64,000 nucleotides of DNA, from the NCBI GenBank assembly GCA_947184155.2, contig CAMXCT020002072.1, positions 1-64,000 of the forward strand. The letters are read 5' to 3'. Numbering within the stretch: position 1 is the first letter of the stretch; every line of letters starts with the position of its first letter. Below the pieces are notes generated by a model, which ran no database searches, was not told the DNA's origin, and saw only the letters and a program-made list of their open reading frames with translations. Source of the stretch: Cladocopium goreaui. Lineage: Eukaryota; Sar; Dinophyceae; Suessiales; Symbiodiniaceae. Shown here in pieces: positions 12,901 to 20,000 of this stretch. The translations under genes and the position numbers were made by a program.

Positions 12901-13211
12901 TTTCACAATCCGTTTCAACGACCTCAACCCACCGGGTGATGTCGTCAAAGCACGTGCATGCCCCGCCTGCCCACTCGAGCTCACTACGTGACTCGTGTGC
13001 GTCAACACCACATGACCGTGTACAGCATCTGACCGATTCACCAATGCTGATGTTCTCGGTTGATGCCTTGTTTTTAGATGCACAGACATCACCGTCTCAA
13101 CACCCGAAATCCATTCACCAGTGCCTTCAGCCAGCCACACGTGTGATCAATACGCTTATGCGCCTTGTTCATGGGGGGAGTGAGGGTGAAAGGATGGCAT
13201 TCGCACAGTGA
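3915..13211 (+). CDS. ORF1: copia-type Gag-Pol polyprotein (3098 aa)
   Basis: ATG at 3915 lies 58 nt after the 5' LTR. Domains in order: Ser/Pro-rich N terminus; a very long Glu/Gln-rich coiled coil (about 130-720); a capsid-like helical region (about 730-960); Lys-rich linker; two CCCH zinc fingers at about 1042-1065 and 1102-1125 (CNYFFNKGGCNKGDKCLYSH and CWNWQKGTCTFGSKCKFLH) in place of the usual CCHC knuckle. Then comes an aspartic protease with DSGSGHD at 1313; an HHCC pre-integrase finger (H1580, H1584, C1591, C1594); and an integrase with D1623, D1684 (SDHAPQF) and E1715 (NSIAERT), the D-E spacing being 30 residues rather than 35. An acidic/Lys-rich linker follows. RT has YVDD at 2476-2479, and copia RNase H has LFADADF around 2697 and STPEAE further on. 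The product should make virus-like particles, mature them, reverse-transcribe the RNA and integrate the cDNA. The last 50 nt overlap ORF2 in a different frame. Confidence 0.95.
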   Translation: MTEQDSSDNAFSFSGHAVVPAAGTQSNSSQSIDTGGSDASELRTSLPRRPLVAPRGRQISTMQAIEDRDSTPGKRRSSARQLSPPMTPRTKAKTTSSNPPSPIQDATPSGTGSYQQVNAPSSGSDIFTAYQSELAEYKTSLEKATEEESVLQARLAETTAYAYQQFNFLENTTHQEMTSMTEQLQMLNFELQAAQQEDEGATYRIEELERYQTMSNEAASHLEFKYSRLRSEFDEQMGQANAIMVHVGADANAHINQLRLELENAEMNAKQEALAVGYANDQTCALQIEMLEVANQNQTMKHTMAMNVRRLETELDAADMKRDEIMKEFRSNIRSEHDRYAECEHHLALEESQLRLQVIHNENLQSRLAISENRVSEESLAESGGMRDMRIMGLRSELHMKQSLLDRMQQQLTESKNQYHELSCQQARRSSPSRSPHGGPLYEMYMQAVRERDRLKESKAEVDKLYLQNRTELIDTENLLKTFQQNFDETGKKYQDALNKIDHMSSNPNVTSNLFDSLHNEINDRDTAIARLHTELEAQKDSLERAHRDAGKSIKMLNDRRLVIKGATDYSIPESHLTEMHQLANERFAEVEEMSSTIAALKLENQAHSSSSMNRPTTLHGYPSNAMPRNECEEKCAKLKAELDEMKQERNAEVRNLQDELKKMEDRKDYYKNNFSQAEDRANDEEQEYRAEAEAFEKLRNEYNTNVKELENLERDRSKSSVSLREAEKISLQPWPKTTELSSWKGSVVHEVCVASGDRNYEDWKAWLAPCLADQPDLEALAKAPDVRFQSIDAKLSNALRKVIDNAGDKSMQVKYDMSMKNQLYGRSGDFIKGRELFAMILISFKSPDHTEVLYNAHHLYMFDYYGDDQLEAFYNKWLDIVYNMKHDDLPSNNSLRDTLFRKIEHSKLMAFDINRYKTFDEGHHEKTYAYLTGMIKGYIARGKQERLLKDRERAVKLSLSSTKTTPALEDADKPAAPIKTKKENEAAASSTGDPPKRPKAKAKSEAASVLPTPSPKSHADKNNKKGKGGKGRSSSPVDKKKIFCNYFFNKGGCNKGDKCLYSHSQKVYDAKMKGKKGRSGSRDSSRGKSRGSSSSAGPKKKICWNWQKGTCTFGSKCKFLHADQSPSASSERTSKKTPKKKATPITIDSFFDSDNEDSMDYTSPRIASAKKSSDDRRISFELEPEVHEIAIENYQEGLPKRMYRDPNKQYIFWKVDDLTDDQSKSDNTLGSVRARAKAIIMDRCGLHRFVDEVRIIIGPKFDMLIKLDSDHEDLTFIEELVEHEVGKPLTKSKNLMCISLPVQAKDCRFILDSGSGHDLISARKAERMNLKQRTCDPIMFHTANGSTATQTEAEIDLGTFDVTSQAYVLDDTPSVMSLGKRCMEEGYSFVWPSGQMPFMITKNGERIDLTIHDNIPYVDLGTYECTPHECHHASKIHDLLTHSQVGFNDFNDIDDVGQPSRRVHLDGESGLETSVGDHNCSRYVKKLKVKKKRRATNRQKHSATPGEEEEEPPEGGEYEPGTPFDGPPGDETDFEDDGHGAPEDAAEGDEDDIEIDVVEGESRVAKRGTLKREANSLNHKLTHRYKNPYCDSCIRAKMKHFKTRRGAYKRELKKFGDLITFDAVDTSKVHDDVLVLEKEVLVVRDCFTGIIGAYPSDRMTKDDVVRAVKQFIGAKKVRQAYSDHAPQFIEAMNEMKIPIDHSLPGRPQTNSIAERTNQFILTATSTCLLEAGLPPCFWRTAILCVCHLLNVEPNDDELSAWCKLHGSEFAGKFIPYGARVNYKPPKTREAGQLHKFGPDSIPGVFAGYHIGPGMHWSRQYKVWPLSEFVHQNLGDDASKPEHRLLKPHLTEKVEMVTPLTFPCKQEYERVNTTLEGMKEREILDGDPSKVPHGDDEEHDQDEDDDELDDGDDGGPGPSGGKVSKKPLDDSEDIFDKDKDPEEMTLQELIDAQPDHWKKGKAGDGKIYLNDDGEKVKLNVKGYPYKIGDDGRRMFRTSLRPKGTYSPEEWRKLSQSDRNTILKAEKKKLEKKEADDKAKRLVEEKKKKATKKEKKDSKKDKDEPKSKDDESGDESKKDDSHSKSKKFDAGVGEVVKNKVTLPITCTSTHLDLYDIVDDDDVHGRRYIDCRKVKRNADASPCSDASTDVPDDEEYLTEWDEWSEVEKGRGPKASWSGEVWSTLSGEISRFSMATPGESTMIKNGKCVNVKNVKNIATDDDEYIPFPTMPCTSASNQSHRTKIPSGGLGSKLFNAMVSRPVGRAEIESNPKAKEAMLKEWKGLRDQEVFDFTMVREYDDVVAEAKKNKKEVHMARVHGICVEKNYQLSEDNPGRKFKGRGVLLGNQVKNQHWEAAFFQDLGNSPASFEASRWADFYGCLPGHSVKLADAIQAYIQAKLRGPLCWVELPTDAWPPEIQYWKFRRPVVRLDKALYGHPDSGTMWEQHCDKKVQEIGFKPIGEEWPSMYFHDELKLLLVIYVDDLKLAGPSENLAKGWEMLRTVLRIEPETDLGLYLGCVLSQGETQFHNGKKVKTITYNMEGLLKLSVEKYLDIIGKDTKLKKVSTPSLPEETKSSPYRAPSDGKRKVECPWCAHSFDPDMPALSETGNSCPGQDSETLSRGNLAPHAASVLMKLLYAARIARFDLLRSINALARNVTKWTKDDDARLHHLMCYVNSTLSLKMIGWVGDKIEDLSLGLFADADFAGCAQSLRSTSGSHLQVQGKFTRFPLAGGSKRQGCVSHSTPEAEIVAADTALRTLGIPALSLWKVLAKVFPQLLFHDDNQGMIGVVRSGRNPTMRHLERTHGISIASMHEHFQKDHFVLSYEITAKMAADIHTKGFKNPMAWKKACMLINLLEPQDLQSKEVLDMLQPSTDVDMTTRQVFQSKTEDIPNFPYTETPILPKEVYRKGLTSKEKLQYLPGMDPIFVVKQPVFYRPKPPGLIVPPDVLRSTWVLLNGAWTKVEHRASPPEQAIRFDKWVERACFQYHSPNKQPLIPDTVSQSVSTTSTHRVMSSKHVHAPPAHSSSLRDSCASTPHDRVQHLTDSPMLMFSVDALFLDAQTSPSQHPKSIHQCLQPATRVINTLMRLVHGGSEGERMAFAQ

Positions 13212-16200
13212 AAAGGGGCACCCACAGTCCACTTCAACACCTGGCCTATGTCATACGCATCCGGAATTGGACATCAATGATAACATTCCGTTTGTAAAAT
13301 CCACCCGAAAATCCCAAGTGTTAGGTAAGAAAAATGAAGATCATTGGCAGTGGGATGGGAAAGAGACATTGATCCGAATTCACAAAACGCCAAGAAGGCA
13401 AAACTTTGTACCACAGGATTGCGAAGACTGTCCTTGTGACCCTAGGATCATATGTGATGAGAGGGAAACTGAACAAAAGTTCAAAACTAATACTCGAGTG
13501 ATCAAAGACATATGGAGATTCAAGGGCGACAATCATGAATCAACAAACAAGTTGAATGAATTTTGGACTGGAAAATCGACATTCAAGGTGCTCGCCAATG
13601 CTGAAGTGATCGATGGAGGTAAGAACTGTAAAGTGAGTCAGGGAGTAATCACGCTGTGCACCAATTGCAATGACGTGAAAACTATTCCCATCACTGATGT
13701 TTTTGTCCCCTATCAATATCACATTGAAGTAGGCAAACATGAGGTTGACCATCCCAAAGTGTCGGTAACCCTTTGGAGAGAAAAGAAAAACAGAACTTTG
13801 GAATTTCAATTTTCCAAATCACCTTGTGACTTGATGACATCAAAATATGCGAAGTTTTCCCTTGCAATCAATTTGATCGAAGTTCCTCAAGCAGTCCCAT
13901 GCTTCGTCTTGTTATGTTCGGAAGAGAGAAACTGGTTTACGTTCTTGCAGAACAAAATGAAGGACGAAATGAAGTTTCATGTCGTGCCAATCACTGAAGA
14001 TGACGACATGCTCTCTCCGTACGGAATCAGTAAAGCAAGGCGATGCCTTCGGACCAAACTTGATTCAATGTTCTTTGCAGGTCCATGTACAGGAGGTTCA
14101 CCATGGAACCGAATCAACCGATGGGTGAGCGAAGCAACAACACAACTCATCGAAGCAAAGAAGCAGATCTTCTGGGCGATGTGGGAAGTGTTTGCATCAG
14201 TGCTAAGTGAACTTATCAATATGGGATCACCAGCCTTGCTTGAATTGCCTAGAGGTTGTGATTACTGGAAGGACCGTAGAATGACTGACCTTGTAGAAGG
14301 AACCGTATCTCATGAGCACAAATTTGATGGATGCATGTATGGCTTGAAATCACAGTTCCAAGAGACTCCCAAACCAATCAAGAAACCTTGGAAGATTGTT
14401 ACATGGGGGGTGTCTTTTCCAAAGCTTCATAGAAGATGTGATCGCCGTCATGACCATGCTGAGTGTGCTGGCAGGGAAACTCGCATTACTCAGGTTTACA
14501 CTAAGTGGATAGCCAAGATAATCATGAATGGAATCAATGATCATGTAATCAGGAATAGTCCATTTGTGAACGTCAGAGTGATGAAACGTTGGAAGCCGCT
14601 TGCATGTGATGAACAATTGAAAGCTGAAATGTCTCGTGATTCCGAGAATATCCGCAGTCACCCAATCAAGTCGGTGGCAACATCCGTTTGTGCTACTCGA
14701 GGGCTCGACGCCATTGACATTTCGTTCGAGCGATCGCTACTGCACTGGTGCTTTTCGAGATTGACATCAACTTCGGTTCTATCTTCGTGGCACTTTTCAT
14801 TTTCGTGTCGACCGCTTTCTGAATTCGACTCCGATTGGTTGTTACGAGACCTACGGTTCGTACAACTATTTCCGCTGCTCGAACAGTTGTCACGAGACCT
14901 ACGGTCCGTGCGACTTTATTCTGTACAAAGCGGGATGGCCGATACACAGGATCTGAACTCAGTAGGGCAATTTGCCGGAAGCCGAATCACCGTTGCATTA
15001 CGGGTGCTGAAGGGATTGTCCGAAGGGTCCATTGCAGCCAAGACTCCATCACCATTCCGAGACACCCGAGGTTCGAATTTTCGACTGATCTCAGATGAGG
15101 ACACAGCCAACCAATGGATTAGGTTTGGTATGCCGCCTGCAGTTGTCTACTCAGCATACTTCGCGAACTCCAGACACACCAGTGAAGCCACTGCACAAGC
15201 CCTGGAGGTAGCCTACAAGTTGTTGCAAAGAGCGCAGGACATCGAGAAGGGGTGTTCAGGATGGGAGTTTTTGTCAAAAGGGTCGAGATTCGTGAAGGTC
15301 TTTGCTAGCAGATGCCCATATGATGATGCAACTGTGGGACGCTTCATGGACAAAGAGATCTATGACAGACTTGATGAGCTCTGGATCGTATTGTCCAAAG
15401 GACATTTTCCCGAACCTTTTGATGATCAAGCCACTGCTGCAGAAACTGAAGCGAAGATCCGAAGCATGAAACAGATTTATCGAGGAACACCATCATTCAA
15501 CACAGATCCGAGTGCCACATCATGGTTAGCTGTGACAAGGACCGCCGAGTACTTCAAAGTCATGGACGAGTTGACCAAGGTGAATCCGAAGTCTCCATCT
15601 GACAATGATAGCTATTTGACGGCAATGAAACACATGATTGAAATCCAGATGAGGCACCTAGGACATGCATTGAGGTATCACAACGAGCAGAACCCATCGG
15701 ATCAGATCATCTTGCAGGATGTGATGAAGGATGTGGTTGCTTTCGAAACCAACCAACCGAAAGGGAGGAGTGCAGCCCAGAACCATTTCTTGTGTTTGTT
15801 AGCCCTCGGCACGACCCTTGAAAGACACAAGACCAGCGCTCGAGGAGATGGAAACTTGCCGAGAATAGCAGAGCTGTCCGAGATTCAGTTCTCGATCCTC
15901 AAAGTCTTTGACATTCCTCAGGGAATCCTGATTGGGCATGGATACAACGTCTCGATCGCCGATGAAGGAGCCAGATATACTGAGAAGGAAAGACGTCATG
16001 CCTGCCACAGCTCTCTCAAAGATTTCACCACCGTGATGACCGAGACTCAAGCTGGTACAGCCGGAGGCATGCACAACTTTGACAACTGGGATGTTCCCTT
16101 GGTCTTCAATGACGGACGACGACCCTACGAAGTTGACTTCTGGAACAATGAGGAGCCTTCATGGGTGAATGATGACACATCAACTGGACCCAGCGCCCAG

Positions 16201-17070
16201 AGTACATCCGCTCCTACGGAGGGATCACAACCAAAGGCATCACAACAATCACAAAGTTCGAACATTCAACCGAAGAAGATGCCGAGATCATCGACTGGCG
16301 GAGGTTCATCTTCGTCGACCCATGCAGCTTTCCGATCTGGACCTGGAGCGACATCTCAAGGTCGTACCGAACCAGAAAGAGATGAAAATTGGATTCCAAC
16401 TGAAGATTGGATGAAGAGGAGGAAACCTTCAACTGTGGAAGTACGTCTCCATTCTGCCGAAGATTATGCTCGTGAAGAACAGAGAATTGCATTCTTGCGA
16501 TCCGGTAAGGATTTTGTGCTTTCAATCGTAGAGGGTCCTCACACTACTCACAAGTATGGAACCAATTTGATCTGGAAACAGTATTTGAGAAGATTGACAT
16601 TTCATGCTGCCCTGTCTTTCAACATGCTGACAGAAGGTCAACTTGATTCCCACATGATCAATGAGAATGACTACGAATGGCTGAAGCTCTACCACTACAT
16701 CATCACGACCACAAAATTTGTCAGGTGCAAAGGATATCCTGTGACGGAGGTCCTAGCTATGTTGACATTGGGCATTGAAGATACGGTGGAGGGCGAGATT
16801 CGAGTCAAGCTCAAGAGGTTAGGAAACAAGATTGGACAGTACATCATCGGGAAACCTTGGTTGGACAAATGGGATGAATTGGGAGGACAAGTGAGAAACA
16901 ACAAAGCTCTCATCTTGACGGACTTGACCTACCAAACGAGATCTAGCTCGAGAGTCATCAATGACATTGAGGCTGGGCTCAACAACATGGGTCTTTCATC
17001 CATCAAGGTGTACCAACTTCCCTATGAGTCTCTGGAGCAGCACTATTCAGAGGACAAAATCGCATGCTGA
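13171..17070 (+). CDS. ORF2: accessory retroelement protein with methyltransferase-like core
   Basis: The first in-frame ATG is 13171; the frame is closed upstream by TGA at 13144. It overlaps the end of ORF1 by 41 nt in the +1 frame, at a run of six G. In the first ~450 codons, GPCTGGSPWNRIN (Pro-Cys at about 305), LELPRGCDYW (about 359) and FDGCMYGL followed by KPIKKPWKIVTW occur in the order of C5-cytosine methyltransferase motifs IV (PC..S), VI (E.. ) and VIII/IX, but degenerate. Such cores are known to have been captured by dinoflagellate retrotransposons; the match here is my inference. A low-quality, Ser/Cys/Leu-rich stretch follows (14690-14930), then MADTQDLNSVGQF at 14935 begins a different, better-behaved protein. 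It has a helical N-terminal half, a Ser/Gly/Pro linker around 16190-16340, and a C-terminal domain I do not recognise. The ORF may encode two proteins. Confidence 0.85.
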   Translation: MGGVRVKGWHSHSEKGHPQSTSTPGLCHTHPELDINDNIPFVKSTRKSQVLGKKNEDHWQWDGKETLIRIHKTPRRQNFVPQDCEDCPCDPRIICDERETEQKFKTNTRVIKDIWRFKGDNHESTNKLNEFWTGKSTFKVLANAEVIDGGKNCKVSQGVITLCTNCNDVKTIPITDVFVPYQYHIEVGKHEVDHPKVSVTLWREKKNRTLEFQFSKSPCDLMTSKYAKFSLAINLIEVPQAVPCFVLLCSEERNWFTFLQNKMKDEMKFHVVPITEDDDMLSPYGISKARRCLRTKLDSMFFAGPCTGGSPWNRINRWVSEATTQLIEAKKQIFWAMWEVFASVLSELINMGSPALLELPRGCDYWKDRRMTDLVEGTVSHEHKFDGCMYGLKSQFQETPKPIKKPWKIVTWGVSFPKLHRRCDRRHDHAECAGRETRITQVYTKWIAKIIMNGINDHVIRNSPFVNVRVMKRWKPLACDEQLKAEMSRDSENIRSHPIKSVATSVCATRGLDAIDISFERSLLHWCFSRLTSTSVLSSWHFSFSCRPLSEFDSDWLLRDLRFVQLFPLLEQLSRDLRSVRLYSVQSGMADTQDLNSVGQFAGSRITVALRVLKGLSEGSIAAKTPSPFRDTRGSNFRLISDEDTANQWIRFGMPPAVVYSAYFANSRHTSEATAQALEVAYKLLQRAQDIEKGCSGWEFLSKGSRFVKVFASRCPYDDATVGRFMDKEIYDRLDELWIVLSKGHFPEPFDDQATAAETEAKIRSMKQIYRGTPSFNTDPSATSWLAVTRTAEYFKVMDELTKVNPKSPSDNDSYLTAMKHMIEIQMRHLGHALRYHNEQNPSDQIILQDVMKDVVAFETNQPKGRSAAQNHFLCLLALGTTLERHKTSARGDGNLPRIAELSEIQFSILKVFDIPQGILIGHGYNVSIADEGARYTEKERRHACHSSLKDFTTVMTETQAGTAGGMHNFDNWDVPLVFNDGRRPYEVDFWNNEEPSWVNDDTSTGPSAQSTSAPTEGSQPKASQQSQSSNIQPKKMPRSSTGGGSSSSTHAAFRSGPGATSQGRTEPERDENWIPTEDWMKRRKPSTVEVRLHSAEDYAREEQRIAFLRSGKDFVLSIVEGPHTTHKYGTNLIWKQYLRRLTFHAALSFNMLTEGQLDSHMINENDYEWLKLYHYIITTTKFVRCKGYPVTEVLAMLTLGIEDTVEGEIRVKLKRLGNKIGQYIIGKPWLDKWDELGGQVRNNKALILTDLTYQTRSSSRVINDIEAGLNNMGLSSIKVYQLPYESLEQHYSEDKIAC
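14690..14934 (+). other. spacer-like segment inside ORF2 with internal start
   Basis: The translation becomes rich in Ser, Cys, Leu and Arg, and the DNA is pyrimidine-rich. It holds two copies of ACGAGACCTACGGT(T/C)CGT (about 14845 and 14890). ATG at 14935 follows directly and opens a hydrophilic, domain-like sequence. This suggests an untranslated or regulatory spacer that happens to stay open, with ORF2 being two cistrons. Confidence 0.4.
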
Positions 17071-17072
17071 TG
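17064..17072 (+). promoter_or_regulatory. ORF2/ORF3 stop-start overlap (ATGCTGATG)
   Basis: ORF2 ends in TGA at 17068-17070. ORF3 can start at ATG 17064 or at in-frame ATG 17070-17072, giving the overlap TGATG. Such overlaps are used for termination-reinitiation in some eukaryotic RNA viruses and retroelements. Whether that happens here is an inference. Confidence 0.5.
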
Positions 17073-20000
17073 CCAAATGCAGACTTCATCATCAAATTGG
17101 CGGAGATCATCACAGAGATCAGCCAAGCAGCACATCTTCCAATTTTCGTCAACATTTTGAAAGATGCCCGGTTTCTTGGGTCCCAATCTTCCATTGTATC
17201 CATGGCCGAGGAGCTTGCAAGAATCTTGAAGGAAAAGGGCATTATTCACTCCACCAATGAAAGATTCTGGAAACAGATATATGCTTGTGGACGTGAGCCT
17301 TTCTATTGGAAAGAAGGTGAAGGCAAGGAAGTCATTTGGGCTATGCTTGAAAAGTCACTGATGCGACAGAAAGTCTTCTTACATTGTGCAATGGATCATG
17401 ATACAGTCCATGACCTGAATGAAGAGTGCGTCCATGTGAAGAACACCGGATTTGACATTGAAACTATCAAACGATGCACAGAACATCCACGAATTGTTCC
17501 CAGCATTCGTGCTGGAGAAATCACAGATGCTCAAGCTGGATCAGCAAACATCATTGGAGGAATGAAGCACATGAAAGATGCGGTCCAGAGGAGAGCATGG
17601 TCAGACATCCGACGAGGAGTATTTACCCCGGAGCCCCTGACAGATGTGGATGAGCATTGGGTCGAGGTAACCGAAGATTCCGAATTGATGTGCGATGTGT
17701 GCAAAGGATTTCATAAAAATGATTCGAGATTGAATACCTGCACTGAGAACCGCACAAGATGCCTGAATTGCGCAAGCAACTGGACGAGAGCGGCAATCTA
17801 CGGAACTGAAGACATTGGGATGGATGAATTTTCACAGGATGCAAGAGTAGCTGCAAGATTGCTCAACATCTACAATGAGTGCGTTGACTGGAGAGAAATG
17901 GAAGCCGAGAAGGACCTCCGTGGATTCCTGGTCACTGCGACACTTGCAATGCTTTCAGGATACAGGACAACAAGCGATGTGCTCAAACAGGTATCACATC
18001 GAGGTGCCATCCGAATGCCTGCATACATGGTGAAAGGGAAATGCAGACGAGACCTGTTACCCCAATTCAATGTACAACGTGAAACACGAACAGAGGATTG
18101 CGGAGGCGGAATGCACCGAATGCGATGGTATTACAGACTGCTTTGGGATGGTGGAAACGTCGCTTATCATGACTACATGAAGACCGTGCTGACCAAGGAG
18201 GAGATCGCATCAATGCTCAATCCAACCGCCACAGCTGAGTATGTCGGCGACATTTTCGAATTCTGGCTTGGAATGCTTGACCTGGGTATTCAATTCCCTA
18301 CTATGTTTGCTGGATGGGGGGCAAACCTTGACAGTTGCCTCGCAGGACTGGAAGAGTCGTTCTGGCTATTCAGCAGTTCATGTCGACCTACCGACACCAT
18401 CAACACAAAGCGGAACCGGTCCAGGAAAGCATACATCCCGCCGGTCGAGAACAACATGGTGACAACAATATTGAAAGAAGCGGGAATCTTCGACCTACTC
18501 ATGCAGAAGAAGATCACCAGAATGCCGGTGCTCCCGGAAGCCAACTACGATGACCACCCTGAAATGATTGAAGTCTCATCAAGCGATGAGGAGGAGGATG
18601 AAGTTGGCGAACCTGAAGACGAGACCACGACGCCTACGGCGCGGGGCCCTCGAGCAGAACAGACTTCAGGAGAAACCGATGCCGGAGCTGGTGACATCGA
18701 GATTGAGGAGGAGGAAGATGACATGGGGGGCCAACCTTCGGAGGCGAAGAAGCGCCGAACTGAGGTGCGGAACATCCGTGATCGATTTGAGAAGCTGATT
18801 GCAGACGCATCGAGTGTTCAGTATTGTTTCATTTGTGGTGGAATGCATGACATTGATGAATGTACCACACCAGATGACGAGAACATGAAGGACACCCTAT
18901 GGCGCATGAGGTTGATCATGGATCAGAAGTCCAAATCCCCATCATCATCCGAAAGATCCAAAGCTGCGACCAGAGGCAGAAAGGACAAGCTCCCAAAGAA
19001 CGTCATGCCGCGAGGAAAACGTTGGGGAAGAACCAGATTCACTGAGAAAGAAGAAGTGACCAAGTGCTTCTACAGTCAGTCAGCCTTTATGTACGACATT
19101 GGTGATCGTGAAGAAGGAGGACAATACTTAGTGAATGGTGTCGAAGTCAACCCAATTAGCCGAGGTGTGAAGAATCGTCATGAGCTTGATATGCTGATTG
19201 AGCGTGCGGCTGAGGAATCCCCGCCTGTTTTGCCGACCATTGAGGAGCTGAACGCTTGGAACCCCATTGATCATGATGAATATGTGAAATGGCTTACTGA
19301 AGAAAGAAAACAGTATGGAGACAACTGGAACTTCAAGTACATCCAACCATTCACACATGGCCACAACATTGGAACACTTCAACTTGCTCGCATCAATGGA
19401 GAAGAATATCTTGGATTAGGATGGAGTAAGGTGCATCGATATGGCGAGAACGAGTGGATGGGCAACAAGTGGGAAAATCCGCAATGGATAGTCGAATTGT
19501 CGAAAAGATTCAATGCAGCGCTACGCCACTCCGTGGGTTGCGTCAAGGACAATCGGAATCACCGTGGACTACCATGCGATGAAGTAGGTTGGGTCAATGT
19601 TGAGTCGATCTTGAAGTATGACGCCATTTGGAGAGACCAACATACATTGGCTGGAACAACCCATGTCAACTACCCGATACTTGTTGAGAGGTGGAACAAT
19701 TTCCAGAGAGTGATCTTCACTGAGTACAAGCAAACGAAAAGAATCCGAGCTCAAGTGCTAGGACTCAAGGTCACAAAAGGTGAGTTGGAATACGTCATGG
19801 ACAACTTCAATGATGGATTGACCTCGAGACTTGAACGACACACACTGAGGTTGGAGATCGGCACGGCAGATCGAGAGATTTGGCTTTGGCCGGTGGCAAT
19901 CCGTTCCCCTATGGCACATTCAAGAGTTCAAGGCGGTGTGCACATCGAAGACAAGAAGACTTCCTATCAGATGAACCCTGGAGTCGGATACACTCTTGGA

